60,155 bases of DNA. It comes from Atkinsonella hypoxylon. Taxonomy: Eukaryota > Ascomycota > Sordariomycetes > Hypocreales > Clavicipitaceae. The notes beneath the pieces are model-generated. The model did no database searches. It worked only from the letters and a program-made list of their open reading frames with translations, and was not told where the DNA came from. Both the position numbers and the translations under genes were made by a program. The stretch lies in contig JFHB01000190.1 of the NCBI GenBank assembly GCA_000729835.1, forward strand, positions 1 through 60,155. The letters are read 5' to 3'. The first letter of the stretch is position 1. Each line of letters opens with the position of its first letter. Positions 23,601 to 35,933 of the stretch are shown here, one piece after another.

Positions 23601-25720
23601 ACTAATATCTTTACCTGCACATTATAGAATCTTTATTAATTGTTGTATAGAGGGATACCTAAATTAACAATAAAGTTAATAGATTTACTTTTCTAACAAG
23701 AAAAATGCAGCTACTTCTGTAGCTTCTAGAGTCTACTATAGATGTCCCTATTTCTAGATAATAGAAACCTTTTAATTACCTTAAATTAGTACGTTTTTAA
23801 GGTTGTTAAGCTTTATATACATCTTATCTATATTATTAATGCTGTATAGAAATAGAGTGCTTATATTAATTATATAGAATATAATTAAGCTAAAGACTAT
23901 TAAAACTATAATAAAGCCTATTAAAGTTGCTAATTCTACACTAAATGTAATTATATAGTGTTAATTAGATAAATTTATCTTTAATAAAGGCATTTTCTTT
24001 ACTAGTGCCTATACTTAGTTAATTCTAGCTGTTAATACGCCTACTGCTCTAGTGTTAGGTAAGATGCCTCTAAATGTCTTACTAGAATAACATTCTTCTA
24101 ATATATAAGATAATAAATATAATAAGGGATCTATAGGATTTAATTAATCTTCTATAAATAGGTCTTCCTTATGTAGAGTATACTAGTAGGCTTCTTCCTT
24201 AAGGTTCTAGAAGATAGCTCTATTGTCTATAGTTGCAGTATTAGTAAAGAATTATATAATTATTAGCTAAAGAGCTTTTCCTTTATTAGCTATATTAGAT
24301 TCTTTAATAAATGCCTTACTTACATCTTAAGTATTATTAGAACTATTATTCTATATAGGTTTACTTAGTCCTTTATAAGCTTATAAATAGGCTTTAAATT
24401 TACTGTTTAAAGGAGAGGTTCTATACTTTTTGTTATTTTACTATCTTTACTATACTTCTTAACGCTCTTTTTTGCTGTACTTTATTAACTAATATTCTTC
24501 TTTTCTATAGATAAAGCAGCGTTATTTTTAGGTCTTACTTCTGCTACAGCTAGAGTCTCTTAAACGTTAATATTAATAGTCTATATAGAGAGCTTTATTA
24601 TTAATATTAAGTTAGTTAAATCTAATGTAGAATTAGCTAATTTCTTTCTATACTTCTGCAATACTAATTAACTTTTATAGGTTGCTAATAAGCTCTTAAA
24701 ATGTTGCATTAGTTATAAATTTAGCTTAGCTATATTTAGGGATGCCTTTAACTGCTTAAAGAGTTTATTTAATAAGTTTAAAATTATCTATAAAAGGGTT
24801 AAAAAGGCTGTTATAAATGTCTTAAAGGTTTTAGATTATTATATTAAAGCAGTTAAGTATAGATTTATTAGAGTTTTTAGCAATTATATTGTATAATATA
24901 ATACTGTTCTATCTTTAACAATAGAACTGCTTATTAGTTAAGGTCTTAAAGTGTTATTTAACGATTTTAACTATTTAGTTAAAGGTATAATTTATCCTTA
25001 TATTTATTGCAATTATTATAAGGTAAAATTTATATACTTTACCTATTAGTATTACTAAAAATGCCTTTATTATTGCTAGTTCTAAGAAATTAAGTTGTTA
25101 GTATAGGTCTTTAAGGATAACTACTTTTAGTATAATAAAATTAAATATATTGCTGCTGTATTTATTGCTTTCCTTATAGATCTTTATAAGGTTAAGGACT
25201 TTCTTTATATTAGTCTAGAAAGAATCTATTATAGAAGGAAGTAACAGTTATACTGCTAAAAGCAGAAGAAATCTTATATTCTATAGTAAAGAGAGAGAAG
25301 GTAGTATTTCTACTAATGTACCTATTAGATTACTAGGTATACTTAACAAAAGTAATAGAGAGAGTGCTAAAGGTATAAGAGAAGAGTTCTATAAAGAAGA
25401 TTAAGGCTTCTTTACTGTAGATATAGGTTCTACATCTAGGTGTAGATTTAAGTGGAATTTACCTAATGCTACTTATTTATTAATCTCTTCTTCTAGCTAT
25501 ATAGATTATTCCTCTTTCTATAGTACTTTTTTAAGGGAATTAGCAATTTAGCTGCTGCTTCTGCCTATATAGACTCTATATTTATATAGTAAATTGTATA
25601 ACGCTTTAATAATTAAAGTAGAAGCTCTTTAAAATAGGTCTTTATTTTAGTTATAGAAGTTAAATTTAAAGTTCTTCTATTATTCTTAATCTTTAAATCT
25701 TTAATCTTTATAAAGGTTAA
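20624..25720 (-). pseudogene. Inner copia C gag-pol relic
   Basis: Ty1/copia polyprotein reading right to left with RIP stops. Gag covers about 25,720-24,400 (for example LLYKYRVYIGRSSS near 25,580). Protease near 24,230 reads FFTNTATIDNRAIF, fitting a D-T-A site with Asp to Asn. The integrase HHCC zinc region covers about 23,670-23,550 (FRYPSVQQLIKIL then VCYYCQLN, fitting FGHPSVxxL and CxxC). The core lies at about 23,470-22,950: LEPQKQKAQNIQNILKECQI, and NSIGKVKQYY fitting NSxGxxERYH. A linker (about 22,772-22,566) is followed by RT (about 22,450-21,400) and RNase H (about 21,300-20,760) ending in LITKATLNK. The gene start is uncertain. The segments at 22,566-22,772 and 19,803-19,985 are the same linker in two copies. 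Confidence 0.85.
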
Positions 25721-26304
25721 TTATAAAGGTAATTCTATTGTTTAGATTAGTAGTAGTAGTAGTTTCTAGGTTAATTTTATATATTAAGTTCTAATCTATT
25801 AATAGAAGTTTCTAATACTTTTAAAGTTATTCTAAGAGCTTATTAGGTTGTAGTTATTACTTAAATTCTTATAAATCTACCTAAAGTTGTTGTAAACTTA
25901 TTGTATTAAATAAGATTAAGTAGTATAGAAAGAGAAAGTAGGTATAATAGAATTAGTATAAAGATAGAGAGATTTAGCTAGCTTCTAGCTAAGTTCTAAG
26001 ATAGTTAGAGGAGTTAAATCCTATAGCATTAGCTGCTAAGGGTTCTAGCTAGTAATTTAATTCCTTAGGAGTTTAATATTAATAATTAGTTAAACTAAAA
26101 CGTTGTTGTAAGTAAATACAACTTAGTAACTAAGCAATTATAAAGATATTTCTTCCTTTAGCACACTTTACTAGTTGCATTAGCCGCTAAGGGTTCTAGC
26201 TAATAGTATTATATCTCTTCTTGCTAAATCTAGCTAATCTATAGTTAGTTGTGCTAATCTCTTTAGTTATACTAAAGACTCCTAGTTAAGTAACTACTAA
26301 TTAG
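25721..26304 (-). other. Inner copia C 5' leader
   Basis: Between the 5' LTR and gag there is no convincing frame. A word of about 20 bases, gctaagggttctagct, occurs twice (near 26,035 and 26,188), a direct repeat about 150 bases apart that is also present in the outer copy near 30,262. The primer-binding site should lie at the right end (just below 26,305), but no confident tRNA match was found. Confidence 0.45.
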
Positions 26305-26619
26305 TGTTAATAGACTAAGGGTTTAATTTATACTCCTTTAAGTTAGTTCTATAACTAATTCACTAGTGCACTAGTATTTACATTAAAGAGGTTTAAATTT
26401 AGTTATCTAAGAGTTATATCTAACTAGCAAAAGAGGCTATATTATATACCCTGTTAGATGCCTTATATGCCTTAGGCATAGTGTTGTATTAAGGGGGAAT
26501 TAAGGGGTATCGGCGACCCCGATGTAAGTGGAGACTAGTGTGCAGATGCAACTAATTAACGGTTGTATCCACCCACGCAGGCGCCGGAATCGCACGATGG
26601 AGTCATAACGATTCCAACA
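26305..26619 (-). repeat. Inner copia C 5' LTR
   Basis: 315 bp partner of 20,309-20,623. Here the right (outer) 110 bases are the well-preserved part, with several CpG sites (ggcgaccccgatg, gcaggcgccggaat). The left part is AT-shifted. It ends attccaaca next to the TSD agctt. Confidence 0.92.
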
Positions 26620-26624
26620 AGCTT

Positions 26625-29600
26625 TAACAGCTATTTAAAGCTTTTAATCCTTTATAATACTAGTATTAGTGCCTAATTTATTACTAATAATGTTGTAAGC
26701 TCTTTATAATAGGCTATAGTACTATTTAATTTTACTAATACTATTATAGGCTTTAATAGGAACTTTATTAACATTAATAAATAACATTTATATATAATAG
26801 TGGAATTTAGTAGATATAAAGTTCTTTCTAGTATTATAAACTATCTAGTTAAGAGGACCTAGATAGGTATTAATTTAGTATTCTTTTAATGCATTTTAGA
26901 TATTTTATACTTTCTGCTTTTAGGGTTCTAAAAAGTAAGCTACTTAAAATAAGGTTGCAGAATTAATAACGTAAAGAATAGAGCTACTGTTTAGGTATAT
27001 AATATTAATAAGGATTTTATAGTTAAAGTTATAGTTATTTTTTAGTATAAATTAGAATTAACTAGGTAATTTACTGTTAAGTTAGCAGTAGTAGTAGACT
27101 TATATAATTCTATTAATAGCGTTATTATTACTAATATCTTTACCTATATATTGTAGAATCTTTATTAATTATTGTATAGAGAGATATTTAAATTAATAAT
27201 AAAGCTAATAGATTTACTTTTTTAATAAGAAGAATATAGCTACTTCTGTAGCTTCTAGAGTCTACTATAGATATCTCTATTTCTACATAATAGGAACCTT
27301 TTAATTGCCTTAAATTAGTATATTTTTAAGGTTATTAAGTTTTATATACATCTTATCTATATTGTTAATGCTATATAGAAATAGAGTGCTTATATTAATT
27401 ATATAGAATGTAATTAAGCTAAAGACTATTAAAACTATAATAAAGCTTATTAAAGTTACTAATGTTACGCTAAATATAATTATATAGTGTTAATTAGATA
27501 GATTTATCTTTAATAAAGGCATTTTCTTTACTAGTGCTTATACTTAGTTAATTCTAGCTGTTAATACACTTACTACTTTAGTGTTAAGTAAGATGCCTTT
27601 AAATATCTTACTAGAGTAATGTTCTTTTAATATATAGGCTAATAAATATAATAAGAGGTCTATAGGATTTAATTAATCTTCTGTAAATAGGTCTTTCTTA
27701 TATAGAGTATACTAATAAGCTTCTTCCTTAAGGTTCTAGAAGATAGCTCTATTATCTATAGTTGTAGTATTAGTAAAGAATTATATAATTATTAGCTAAA
27801 GAGCTTTTCCTTTATTAGCTATATTAGATTCTTTAATAAATACTTTACCTACATTCTATATATTATTAGAATTATTATTTTATATAGGTTTACTTAGTCC
27901 TTTATAAGCTTATAGGTAGGCTCTAAATTTACTGTTTAATAGAGAGGTTCTATACTTCTTATCATTCTACTATCTTTATTATGCTTCTTAACGTTCTTTT
28001 TTGCTATACTTTATTAACTAATATTCTTCTTTTCTATAAATAAAGTAGTATTATTTTTTAGTTTTACTTTTGCTACAGCTAAAATCTCTTAAATATTAAT
28101 ATTAATAGTCTATATAAAGAGCTTTATTATTAATATTAAGTTAGTTAAATCTAGCGTAAAATTAGCTAATTTCCTTCTATACTTCTGTAATACTAATTAA
28201 CTTTTATAGGTTGCTAATAAGCTCTTAAAATATTGTTTTAGTTATAAATTTAGCTTAGCTACACTTAAGAATGCCTCTAACTACTTAAAGGGTCTACTTA
28301 ATAAGTTTAGAATTATCTATAAAAGAGTTAAAAAGGCTATTATAAATGTCTTAAAGGTTCTAGATTATTATATTAAGGCAATTAAGTATAGATTTATTAG
28401 GATTCTTAGCAATTATATTATATAATATAATGCTGTTCTATCTTTAATAATAGAACTGCTTATTAGTTAAAATCTTAAAGTGTTATTTAATAATTTTAAC
28501 TATTTAATTAAAGGTGTAATTTATCCTTATATTTATTGCAATTTTTATAAGGTAGAATTTATATACTTTACTTATTAATATTACTAAAAATGCCTTTATT
28601 ATTGCTAGTTCTAAGAAATTAAGTTATTAGTATAGGTCTTTAAGTATAACTACTTTTAGTATAATAAAATTAAATATATTGCTGCTGTATTTATTGCTTT
28701 CCTTATAGATCTTTATAAGGTTAAGAACTTTCTTTATATTAGTTTAAAAAGAATCTATTATAGAAGGAAGTAATAGTTATATTACTAGAAGTAGAAGAAA
28801 TCTTATATTCTATAGAGAAGAAAAAGGAGGTAGTATTTCTACTAATATACCTCTTAGATTACTAAGTATACTTAACAAAAGTAATAAAGAGAGTGCTAAA
28901 GGTATAAAAGAAGAGTTCTATAAAGAAGATTAAGGCTTCTTTACTATAGATATAGGTTTTACATTTAGGTGTAAATTTAAGTAGAATTTACTTAATACTA
29001 CTTATTTATTAATCTCTTCTTCTAGCTATATAGACTATTTCTTTTCTTATAGCACTCTTTTAAGAGAATTAGTAATTTAGCTACTGCTTCTACCTATATA
29101 GACTCTATATTTATATTATAAGTTATATAATACTTTAATAATTAAAGTAGAAGCTCTTTAAAATAGGTCTCTATTTTAGTTATAGAAGTTAAATTTAAAG
29201 TTCTTCTATTATTCTTAATCTCTAAATCTTTAATCTTTATAAAGGTTAATTATTGTTAAAAATAAGCTACCCTGTATAGCCTATTTTTATGCCTACTAGT
29301 TGCTCTATTACGTGACCCTTATTAGGTCTTGTTACGTTGATTTTTAGTAGAGATATCGTTGTTACTAGATGCAAACATCTAGATTTAACTAAGGCAAAGT
29401 TGCCTAACCTATAGTCAACTTTAAATGCGATTTTCTCTACAACTAGCAATAGTAGAAATTTAAGAAGTATACTATTTAAAAGCTAAGAATTAGGGCTATC
29501 TAATAGTATAATTGTTGAATAGAGTTGCTTATAAGGGTTGCTTATTATTAGTGGAATTTGTTAAATTGTGCACATAAGCGTCTCGTTTATATAGGCGTAA

Positions 29601-30530
29601 GTCGATTTTTTTGTTTTTATATAGTAAATCTTTTTGCGGAAATTATAAAGTAGCCTATAAGCTCCTTCTAGCAACTATAGCTTGCCAATATAGTTAGTAG
29701 GTCTATAAGGGACTAGAAAGATTTAAGATTCTACTCTTACTAAGTTTGTTACAGCGCTCTTAATATAAAGATACTACTATTACAGTTATCTATTGCCTCT
29801 ACGTGATCTATACTATACACTACAGCTTAATTTAGGCCGCTGCTGCTTCCACTACGTGATAATTGCTAGGAGCAATTACAGGTGCTGAATATAAGAGACC
29901 ACTACCCTCTTCTATCTAGTCCTGTAATCCCTTTTATTTTCAATAATTATAAAGGTAATTTTATTGTTTAAATTAGTAGTAGTAGTAGTTTCTAGGTTAA
30001 TTTTATATATTAAGTTCTAATTTATTAATAAAAGTTTCTAATACTTTTAAAGTTATTCTAGAAGCTTATTAAGTTATAGTTATTGTAAAGATTCTTATAA
30101 ATCTACCTAGAGTTATTATAAACTTATTATATTAAATAAGGTTAAGTAGTATAAAAAGAGAAAGTAGATATAATAGAATTAGTATAAAGATAGAGAGATT
30201 TAGCTAGCTTTTAGCTAAGTTCTAAGATAGTTAAAGGAATTAAATTCTATAGTATTAGCTGCTAAGGGTTCTAGCTAGTAATTTAATTCCTTAGGAGTTT
30301 AATATTAATAATTAGTTAAACTAAAACGTTATTATAAGTTAATATAACTTAGTAACTAAGTAATTATAAAGATATCCCTTCCTTTAGTACACTTTACTGC
30401 TTATATTAGTTACTAAGGGTTTTAGCTAATAGTATTATATCTCTTCTTACTAAACCTAGCTAATCTATAGTTAGTTATATTAATCTCTTTAGTTATACTA
30501 AAGACTTTTAGTTAAGTAACTACTAATTAG
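26625..30530 (-). pseudogene. Outer copia C integrase, protease and gag relic plus leader
   Basis: Continuation of the outer element after the inner insertion. Integrase lies at about 27,200-26,625, protease near 27,760, gag at about 29,253-27,950 and leader at 29,951-30,530. It is colinear with 23,100-26,304 of the inner element. It is interrupted at 29,254-29,945 by a solo copia B LTR placed close to the gag start. It is as degraded as the other copies. Confidence 0.82.
29254..29945 (+). repeat. Solo copia B LTR (692 bp)
   Basis: A lone family B LTR flanked by the 5-bp TSD ATTAT (29,249-29,253 and 29,946-29,950). The uninterrupted site is visible in the inner element near 25,720-25,732. 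It starts TGTTAAAAATAAGC and ends TTTTCAATA. A solo LTR with an intact TSD implies recombination between the two LTRs of a full element. A TATA-like TTTATATAG lies near 29,584. The open stretch at 29,267-29,449 on the minus strand is LTR sequence, not a gene. Confidence 0.93.
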
Positions 30531-30845
30531 TGTTAGTAAACTAAGGGTCTTATTTATACTCCTTTAAGTTAGCCCTATAACTAGTTTACTAGTGCACTAG
30601 TATTTATATTAAAGAGGTTTAAATTTAGTTATTTAGGAGTTATATCTAACTAGTAAAAGAGGCTATATTATATACCCTTTTAGATGCCTTATATGCCTTA
30701 GGTATAGTGTTATATTAAGGGGGAATTAAGGGGTATTAGCAATCCTAATGTAAATAGAGACTAATGTGCAGATGCAACCAATTAGCGGTTGTATTCACCC
30801 ACGTAGGTGCCAGAATCGCACGATAGAGTTATAACGATTCCAATA
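30531..30845 (-). repeat. Outer copia C 5' LTR
   Basis: 315 bp, starting tgttagtaaac and ending attccaata (CA to TA), next to the TSD aatac at 30,846-30,850. The outermost 85 bases (30,760-30,845) again retain more CpG and CpA sites than the interior. Confidence 0.92.
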
Positions 30846-30850
30846 AATAC

Positions 30851-31559
30851 TATAACTATAAACAATAGAGCTATCTTCTAAAACCTTAAGGAAGAAGCCT
30901 ACTAGTATACCTTATATAAGAAAGACCTATTTACAAAAGATTAATTAAATCCTATAGATCCCTTATTATATTTATTATCTTATATATTAGAAGAACGTTA
31001 TTCTAGTAAGATATTTAGAGATATTTTGCTTAACACTAAAGTAGTAGGTATATTAATAGCTAGAATTAACTAAGTATAGGCACTATTAAAGAAAATGCCT
31101 TTATTAAAGATAAACCTATCTAATTAACACTATATAATTACATTTAGCATAGAATTAGTAACTTTAATAGGTTTTATTATAGTTTTAATAGTCTTTAGCT
31201 TAATTATATTTTATGTTATTAATATAAGCACTCTATTTCTATATAGCATTAATAATATACATAAGATATATATAAAGCTTAACAACCTTAAAAACGTACT
31301 AATTTAAGGTGTTTTAAAGGTTTATATTATCTAGAAATAGAGATATCTATAGTAGACTCTAGAAGCTATAGAAGTAGCTACATTCTTTCTGTTAAAAAAG
31401 CAAATCTATTAGCTTTATTATTAATTTAAGTATCCTTTTGTACAATAATTAATAAAGATTCTATAACGTATAAGTAAAGATATTAGTAATAATAACGCTA
31501 TTAATAGAATTATATAAGTTTGCTACTACTACTAACTAAACAATAAATTATCTAGTTAG
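30851..31559 (+). pseudogene. Copia family C copy 3, protease to integrase zinc region (second segment)
   Basis: Resumes the reading left at 15,968. Protease tail: EEAYQYTLYKKDLFTK at about 30,890-30,940, then a conserved retropepsin-like stretch. The integrase zinc region follows at about 31,410-31,540 (FKYPFVQQLIKIL, then VCYYYQLN, where one CxxC Cys has become Tyr). It stops at 31,559, where the plus-strand copia B 5' LTR inserted. The remaining integrase, RT and RNase H are not seen and should lie beyond the right edge. Confidence 0.8.
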
Positions 31560-32255
31560 TGTTAAAAATAAGCTACCCTGTATAGCCTATTTTTATGCCT
31601 ACTAGTTGCTCTATCACGTGACCCTAACTAGGTCTTGTTACGTTTATTTTTAGTAGAGATATTGCTGTTACTAGATGCAAAATATCTAGAATCAACTAAG
31701 GCAAAGTTGCCTAACCTATAGTTAACTTTAACAGCGATTTTCTCTACAACTAGTAATAGTAGAAATTTAAGAAGTATACTATTTAAAAGCTAAGAATTAG
31801 GGCTTTCTAATAATATAATTGTTAGATAGAGTTACTTATAAGGGTTGCTTGTTATTAGTAGAATTTATTAAATTATATATATAGGCATCTCGTTTGTATA
31901 GCTGTAAGTTGATTTTTTTGTTTTTATATAGTAAATCTTTTTGCGGAAATTATAAAGTAGCCTATAAGCCCCTTCTAGTAACTACAGCCCGCTAATATAG
32001 TTAGTAGGTCTATAAGGAACTAGAAAGATTTAAGATTCTACTCTTACTTATTCGTTATAGCGCTCTTAATATAAGATACCACTATTATTATAGTTATCTA
32101 TTGCCTCTATGTAATCTATACTATACACTACAGCTTAATTTAGGCTGCTGCTGCTTCCACTATATAATAATTACTAGAAGCAATTACAGGTGCTAAATCT
32201 AAGAGACTACTACCCTCTTAGATATCTAGTCCTGTAATCTCTATTATTTTTAATA
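31560..32255 (+). repeat. Plus-strand copia B 5' LTR
   Basis: 696 bp, starting TGTTAAAAATAAGC at 31,560 and ending TATTTTTAATA at 32,255. The CACGTG palindrome is intact at 31,615-31,620. A T-rich run (ttgatttttttgtttttata) near 31,910 precedes a TATA-like motif. This LTR would drive transcription of the plus-strand element. Confidence 0.92.
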
Positions 32256-32272
32256 GGTTATAAGCCTAGAAG
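32256..32272 (+). promoter_or_regulatory. Copia B primer-binding site, plus-strand copy
   Basis: Reads ggttataagcctagaag directly after the LTR, the same as at 10,116-10,132 (minus) and nearly the same as 53,321-53,337 (minus, with CCC kept: ggttataagcccagaag). It is complementary to the initiator tRNA-Met anticodon arm, allowing for C to T change. Confidence 0.6.
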
Positions 32273-33216
32273 ACCTATCTGCAAGCTGTTAGCCCGCTGA
32301 AAATCTACTATTGTATACAATATTACCTACTAGAAGCTATATTAAGACCTACGCTAGCAGCTATTGCTGCTATTAGTAGCTTGCTGGAAGCTATTAATAC
32401 CTGCTGCATATACATCGCTAGCCACTATACTGGTGTTTTAACTAATTCTGCCCACTCTATGCCTCCTGCACTAGTTCTATGCACCCTGTGCATATACACT
32501 TTTAAAGCTATTCTTAATAGCTAGGTTCTATTGTTGCACAACATTTAAATATATACATCTGCACACATTACATTTGCACTGTAAATCGTTTTATTAGGCA
32601 CTGCTTAATTAATTATTTCTATTAAGAAATAAGCTCAGCGCTGCACTGCATCGCTCGTTGTTGTTGTTATATTATGCACCCTATGCACCTCTGTTAGTAG
32701 CTATACTACAATTTATAGTGCATGCCTAATAGCTCTTGTTGTAGATATTCCTATGTTTTCGGTTGCAGAATTAATTTATGTAGTAATCCCACTAGTTAGG
32801 ATTTTAAAGTAGGAATTAGCTAGATATCCCTAAATTAGCTGTACCTAGGTCTTCACTAATTTATTAGAACCTAATTAGAGAAGAATCTCCTGAATTTTTT
32901 AGCTAAAAATAGCTAGAACCTATATTTTATGCCCCTTATAACTGCTTATTAATCTAGTCTGCTATACAAATTGTATACGTATATAGATTGCAATACAACG
33001 CAGCCTTTAGAGCCTATTATACCTGTTACAAAAGAAATCGGAGAAAAATCTTAGTATAATTTCTAAAGATATAGGGCACTTCTAGGCCTATAATAGAGCA
33101 ATTTATTGATATCTAGTAGAGGTTATTACTGTTATTTACTACTATTTCTACTGTAATTTAGCTATAATTAGCTATAAAAGAGCGTTAAATTAGCTACTTT
33201 TAAACCCTTAAAATAG
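32273..33216 (+). other. Copia B 5' leader, plus-strand copy
   Basis: About 940 bases without a conserved frame. The first 450 bases (to about 32,750) keep more C before A than the following gag. The AATCCC-ACTAGT-type inverted repeat is at 32,785-32,803, with one mutated arm. Confidence 0.65.
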
Positions 33217-35933
33217 CACCAAAAGGCAAGGGAAAGAGCATAAGCCCTAAGAGGGGTAGTGGTTCTAGTATACTAGCTACAGCTGCTGCTACTAGCTTTC
33301 TTAGTCTAGCAAGGTCTCCCCCTTAGCTAGTAGATTCCTCTTCTAATAAAGAAGATTATACAGCTAAGAAGGCTCTAAAGGAAGCTAGATTAGCTTCTAA
33401 AAGAGTAGTGTAAGTCTATAATATATAAGCTAATCTAAAAGCTTAAATAGATAAGCAATAAGAGACCCTAAATAGATTTATTAGGCATAATAAAGCAAAA
33501 CAAAGCTAAAATAAAGGTAATATAGCTGATTTACTAAGTAAATTAGATACTATAATTATATCTATAGGTAATCTCTCTATAGGGTCTCCCTCTAAGGTAG
33601 TAGATCCTGTTACTTCTAAAAGAGCTTCTAAAGTCTCTTTTAAAGCCCCTATACCTTCTAGTTCTAATAGTGCTACTTTTCTGTTTACTTTTAATAAAGG
33701 TACTATAAAAGAGCTAAATAAGAAGGTCTACTTAATTCTAGAGGCTGCTAAGCTAAAAGGTCCTAAAAATTTTAAATAGTAGAAGTAAGCTTTAACTATT
33801 TAATTTAGGGCCCTAGAATTCTCTTAATTTATTAATAATCCTAGTATAGCTAGTACTTTAGTAGATTTAGAACAAGCTATTATCCTTATAATTATAAGAG
33901 ATAGTTGCTAATCTAGACCTTAAGCTGCTATAAGCTGCTATAAGTCCTCTATAGATGCCTATAATGTTCTAGTTAGGCAGTATTTATAGAGTGCTAAAAT
34001 ACAACGTAGTACGCTATATACTAGTTATTACAACTTATTGTTTTCGAACTATAAGGGATATTTAGAGGCCTTTAATGCTAAATTTAATAATTTACTAGCT
34101 AGATTATAGCTCTATAGTGTAGCTATTAATTCTATTAATTAAGTAAATTATTATATTAATGCTTTAAAGAAGACCTTCCCTAGCTAGGCTGAAAGGCAGC
34201 AATATTCTATTAGAGCTGCTAGAGCATAAGGTCTATCTGTAAAAATGCTGAATTTACAGTTCCTTATAGCTAACTTATTAGAAGAACAAAGAGATAAAAG
34301 CTCCTCTATATCTAAGGCTCTTAGTTATAAAGCTTCTAATTCTAATAGTTCTAATAATAATAAAGCTAACTAAGGAAAGAATCCTCCTAATTAGAAGAAG
34401 AATTCCGATTCTAATTCTAATAATTCTAATACCTCTAAAGACATAAATAAAGCCTCTAAGAATAAGAAGAAGTAGAAGGGCTAAAGAAGAAGTAACAAAA
34501 ACTCTAGGAATAAGGATAGAGAAGCTGCTTTTACTATAGGTTGTTATAACCTATCTACTAGCAACTAGAATACTATAGAATCTAATAATTCTAGCAGTTC
34601 TAGTAGTGATAATTCTTACGATTTAGATACAGAATCTACTACTAGTAATACTAGTACTACTAGTAATAATACCCCGTCTTTTAATTACTCTAATAGAATA
34701 ATTAAAAACTCCCTAATATATAATACAGGTTCTACCTATTATATAGTTAACAATAAGGCATTTTTTAGGACTTTTAAGCCTATAAAAAAGGGTAAAACCG
34801 CGCCTATTGCTACAGGAGGAGGTCCTATTTATCCTAAAGGACAGGGAACTGCTGTATTCTAGGTACTAGTTAGTATAAATCCAGCTAAATATAGGCCTTT
34901 AGCTCTAAAGGATGCTCTATATTGCCTAGGTCTAGATACTAACCTAATTAGTAGTCTAAAGCACTATTTAATAGAGAGCACTCTCCTTAGAAATTAGCTA
35001 TTTCTAGCTAATAGAAGCTGCTGTAGGCTTCTAAATCCTAAAAAGTATAGTTTCTTTCTACAGCTTAAGGGGCAAGAGACCCCTAAAGTGTGTAAAAACT
35101 ACGCTAATCTCTCTTATATAGGTTTTCTTGCTAGTAATAGTTATAATAGCAGTTATAATACTAGTTATTCTATAGAGGTTTAAATCCCTTAACAGCCTAG
35201 TTTTAATCTAGAGGAATATAGCTAAATTGAGGAATTATTTAACTTTAAAGAAGAAGAAGAAGATAATACTAATAATAATGCTATAGAGCTATTAGCCCTA
35301 GTTCCTAAACAGGCTTCTAGTTAGATTCCTTCTAATAATAGGGATTTAGAAGGTCTAAATCTTAAGTTGCTAGATATTGGAGGAAGTAGCTGTCTAGATC
35401 CCTTAAACAAGGCCTGTAGTTCTTAAGAGATCTAGCAAGATAGAGAGCAACAGGAAGCTAGCTCTAATAATAATTCTAGTAGTAATTCTCCTACTACTAC
35501 TTCTTCTTCCTATAAGAAGCTCCTAGAATTAGCTACTACTTAGCACGTTAGATTAGAACATATAGAACTCCTTTTACTAAAGAAAACTGCTTCTATTACT
35601 AAAGGTATTCCTAATTTTACAAAAATCAAGGAAAAGGATTTTAACTGCCTAGCTTATAATTAAGCTAAAGCTGTTAAAAGACCTAGTAAGTATGCTATTC
35701 CTAATCCCCCTAGATGTTTAGATATTATAGAGAGAGATACTGTTAAAATAGAGCCTATACTGCACAACAAAAGGCCCCTAGTTCTATTTCTAATTAATAG
35801 AAAATCACAGTATAAGTGGTCTTTTAATCTAGCTAATAAAGAGGGTTCTACTCTCTATAGCTGTATTAAAGGCTTCTTTAAGGAGTTAAAGAACTAGTAT
35901 AACTGCTACCCTAAACACCTTTATTTTAATAGT
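33217..35933 (+). pseudogene. Copia B gag-protease-integrase relic, plus-strand copy (first half)
   Basis: Starts at ATA (33,215-33,217 region, formerly ATG) with APKGKGKSISPKRGSGSS. The gag core near 34,010-34,260 (YNLLFSNYKGYLEAFNAKF) resembles UBN2-type copia gag. A Ser/Asn/Lys-rich segment follows (34,320-34,640). The protease site IYNTGSTYYIV near 34,718-34,750 fits D-[ST]-G with Asp to Asn. The pre-integrase zinc region is at about 35,540-35,680 (HVRL..H and CLAYN, formerly CxxC). The integrase core block DTVKIEPILHNKRPLVLF near 35,735-35,790 keeps its Asp. It breaks at 35,933 and continues at 54,037. This is the best-preserved copy, yet still full of TAG/TAA at Gln/Trp positions. Confidence 0.88.

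Larger units (their letters stand above)
20309..26619 (-). mobile_element. Inner Ty1/copia family C element, complete (6,311 bp)
   Basis: Two 315-bp LTRs with the 5-bp TSD AGCTT at 20,304-20,308 and 26,620-26,624. Removing it rejoins the outer element (…aatagctt|taacagct…), as seen intact at about 23,087-23,101. Internal length is about 5.7 kb, normal for Ty1/copia. Order on the minus strand: leader, gag, protease, integrase, RT, RNase H. It is the only uninterrupted copy of family C here and the best template for a consensus. RIP stops are present throughout. Confidence 0.94.
15969..30845 (-). mobile_element. Outer Ty1/copia family C element, complete but interrupted
   Basis: Bounded by two 315-bp LTRs (15,969-16,283 and 30,531-30,845) and flanked by the 5-bp TSD AATAC at 15,964-15,968 and 30,846-30,850. 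Joining the flanks restores continuous copia C copy 3 sequence, so the element jumped into a member of its own family in the opposite orientation. It was later hit by the TAA-tailed insert (16,597-18,135), an inner family C element (20,309-26,619) and copia B, now a solo LTR (29,254-29,945). Gag is on the right and RNase H on the left, so the element reads on the minus strand. Confidence 0.92.

Noticed and set aside
15969..30845. The four 315-bp repeats as a tandem or CRISPR-like array
   Set aside because: They pair as LTRs of two nested elements with distinct TSDs (AATAC and AGCTT); spacing and internal sequence fit copia elements.
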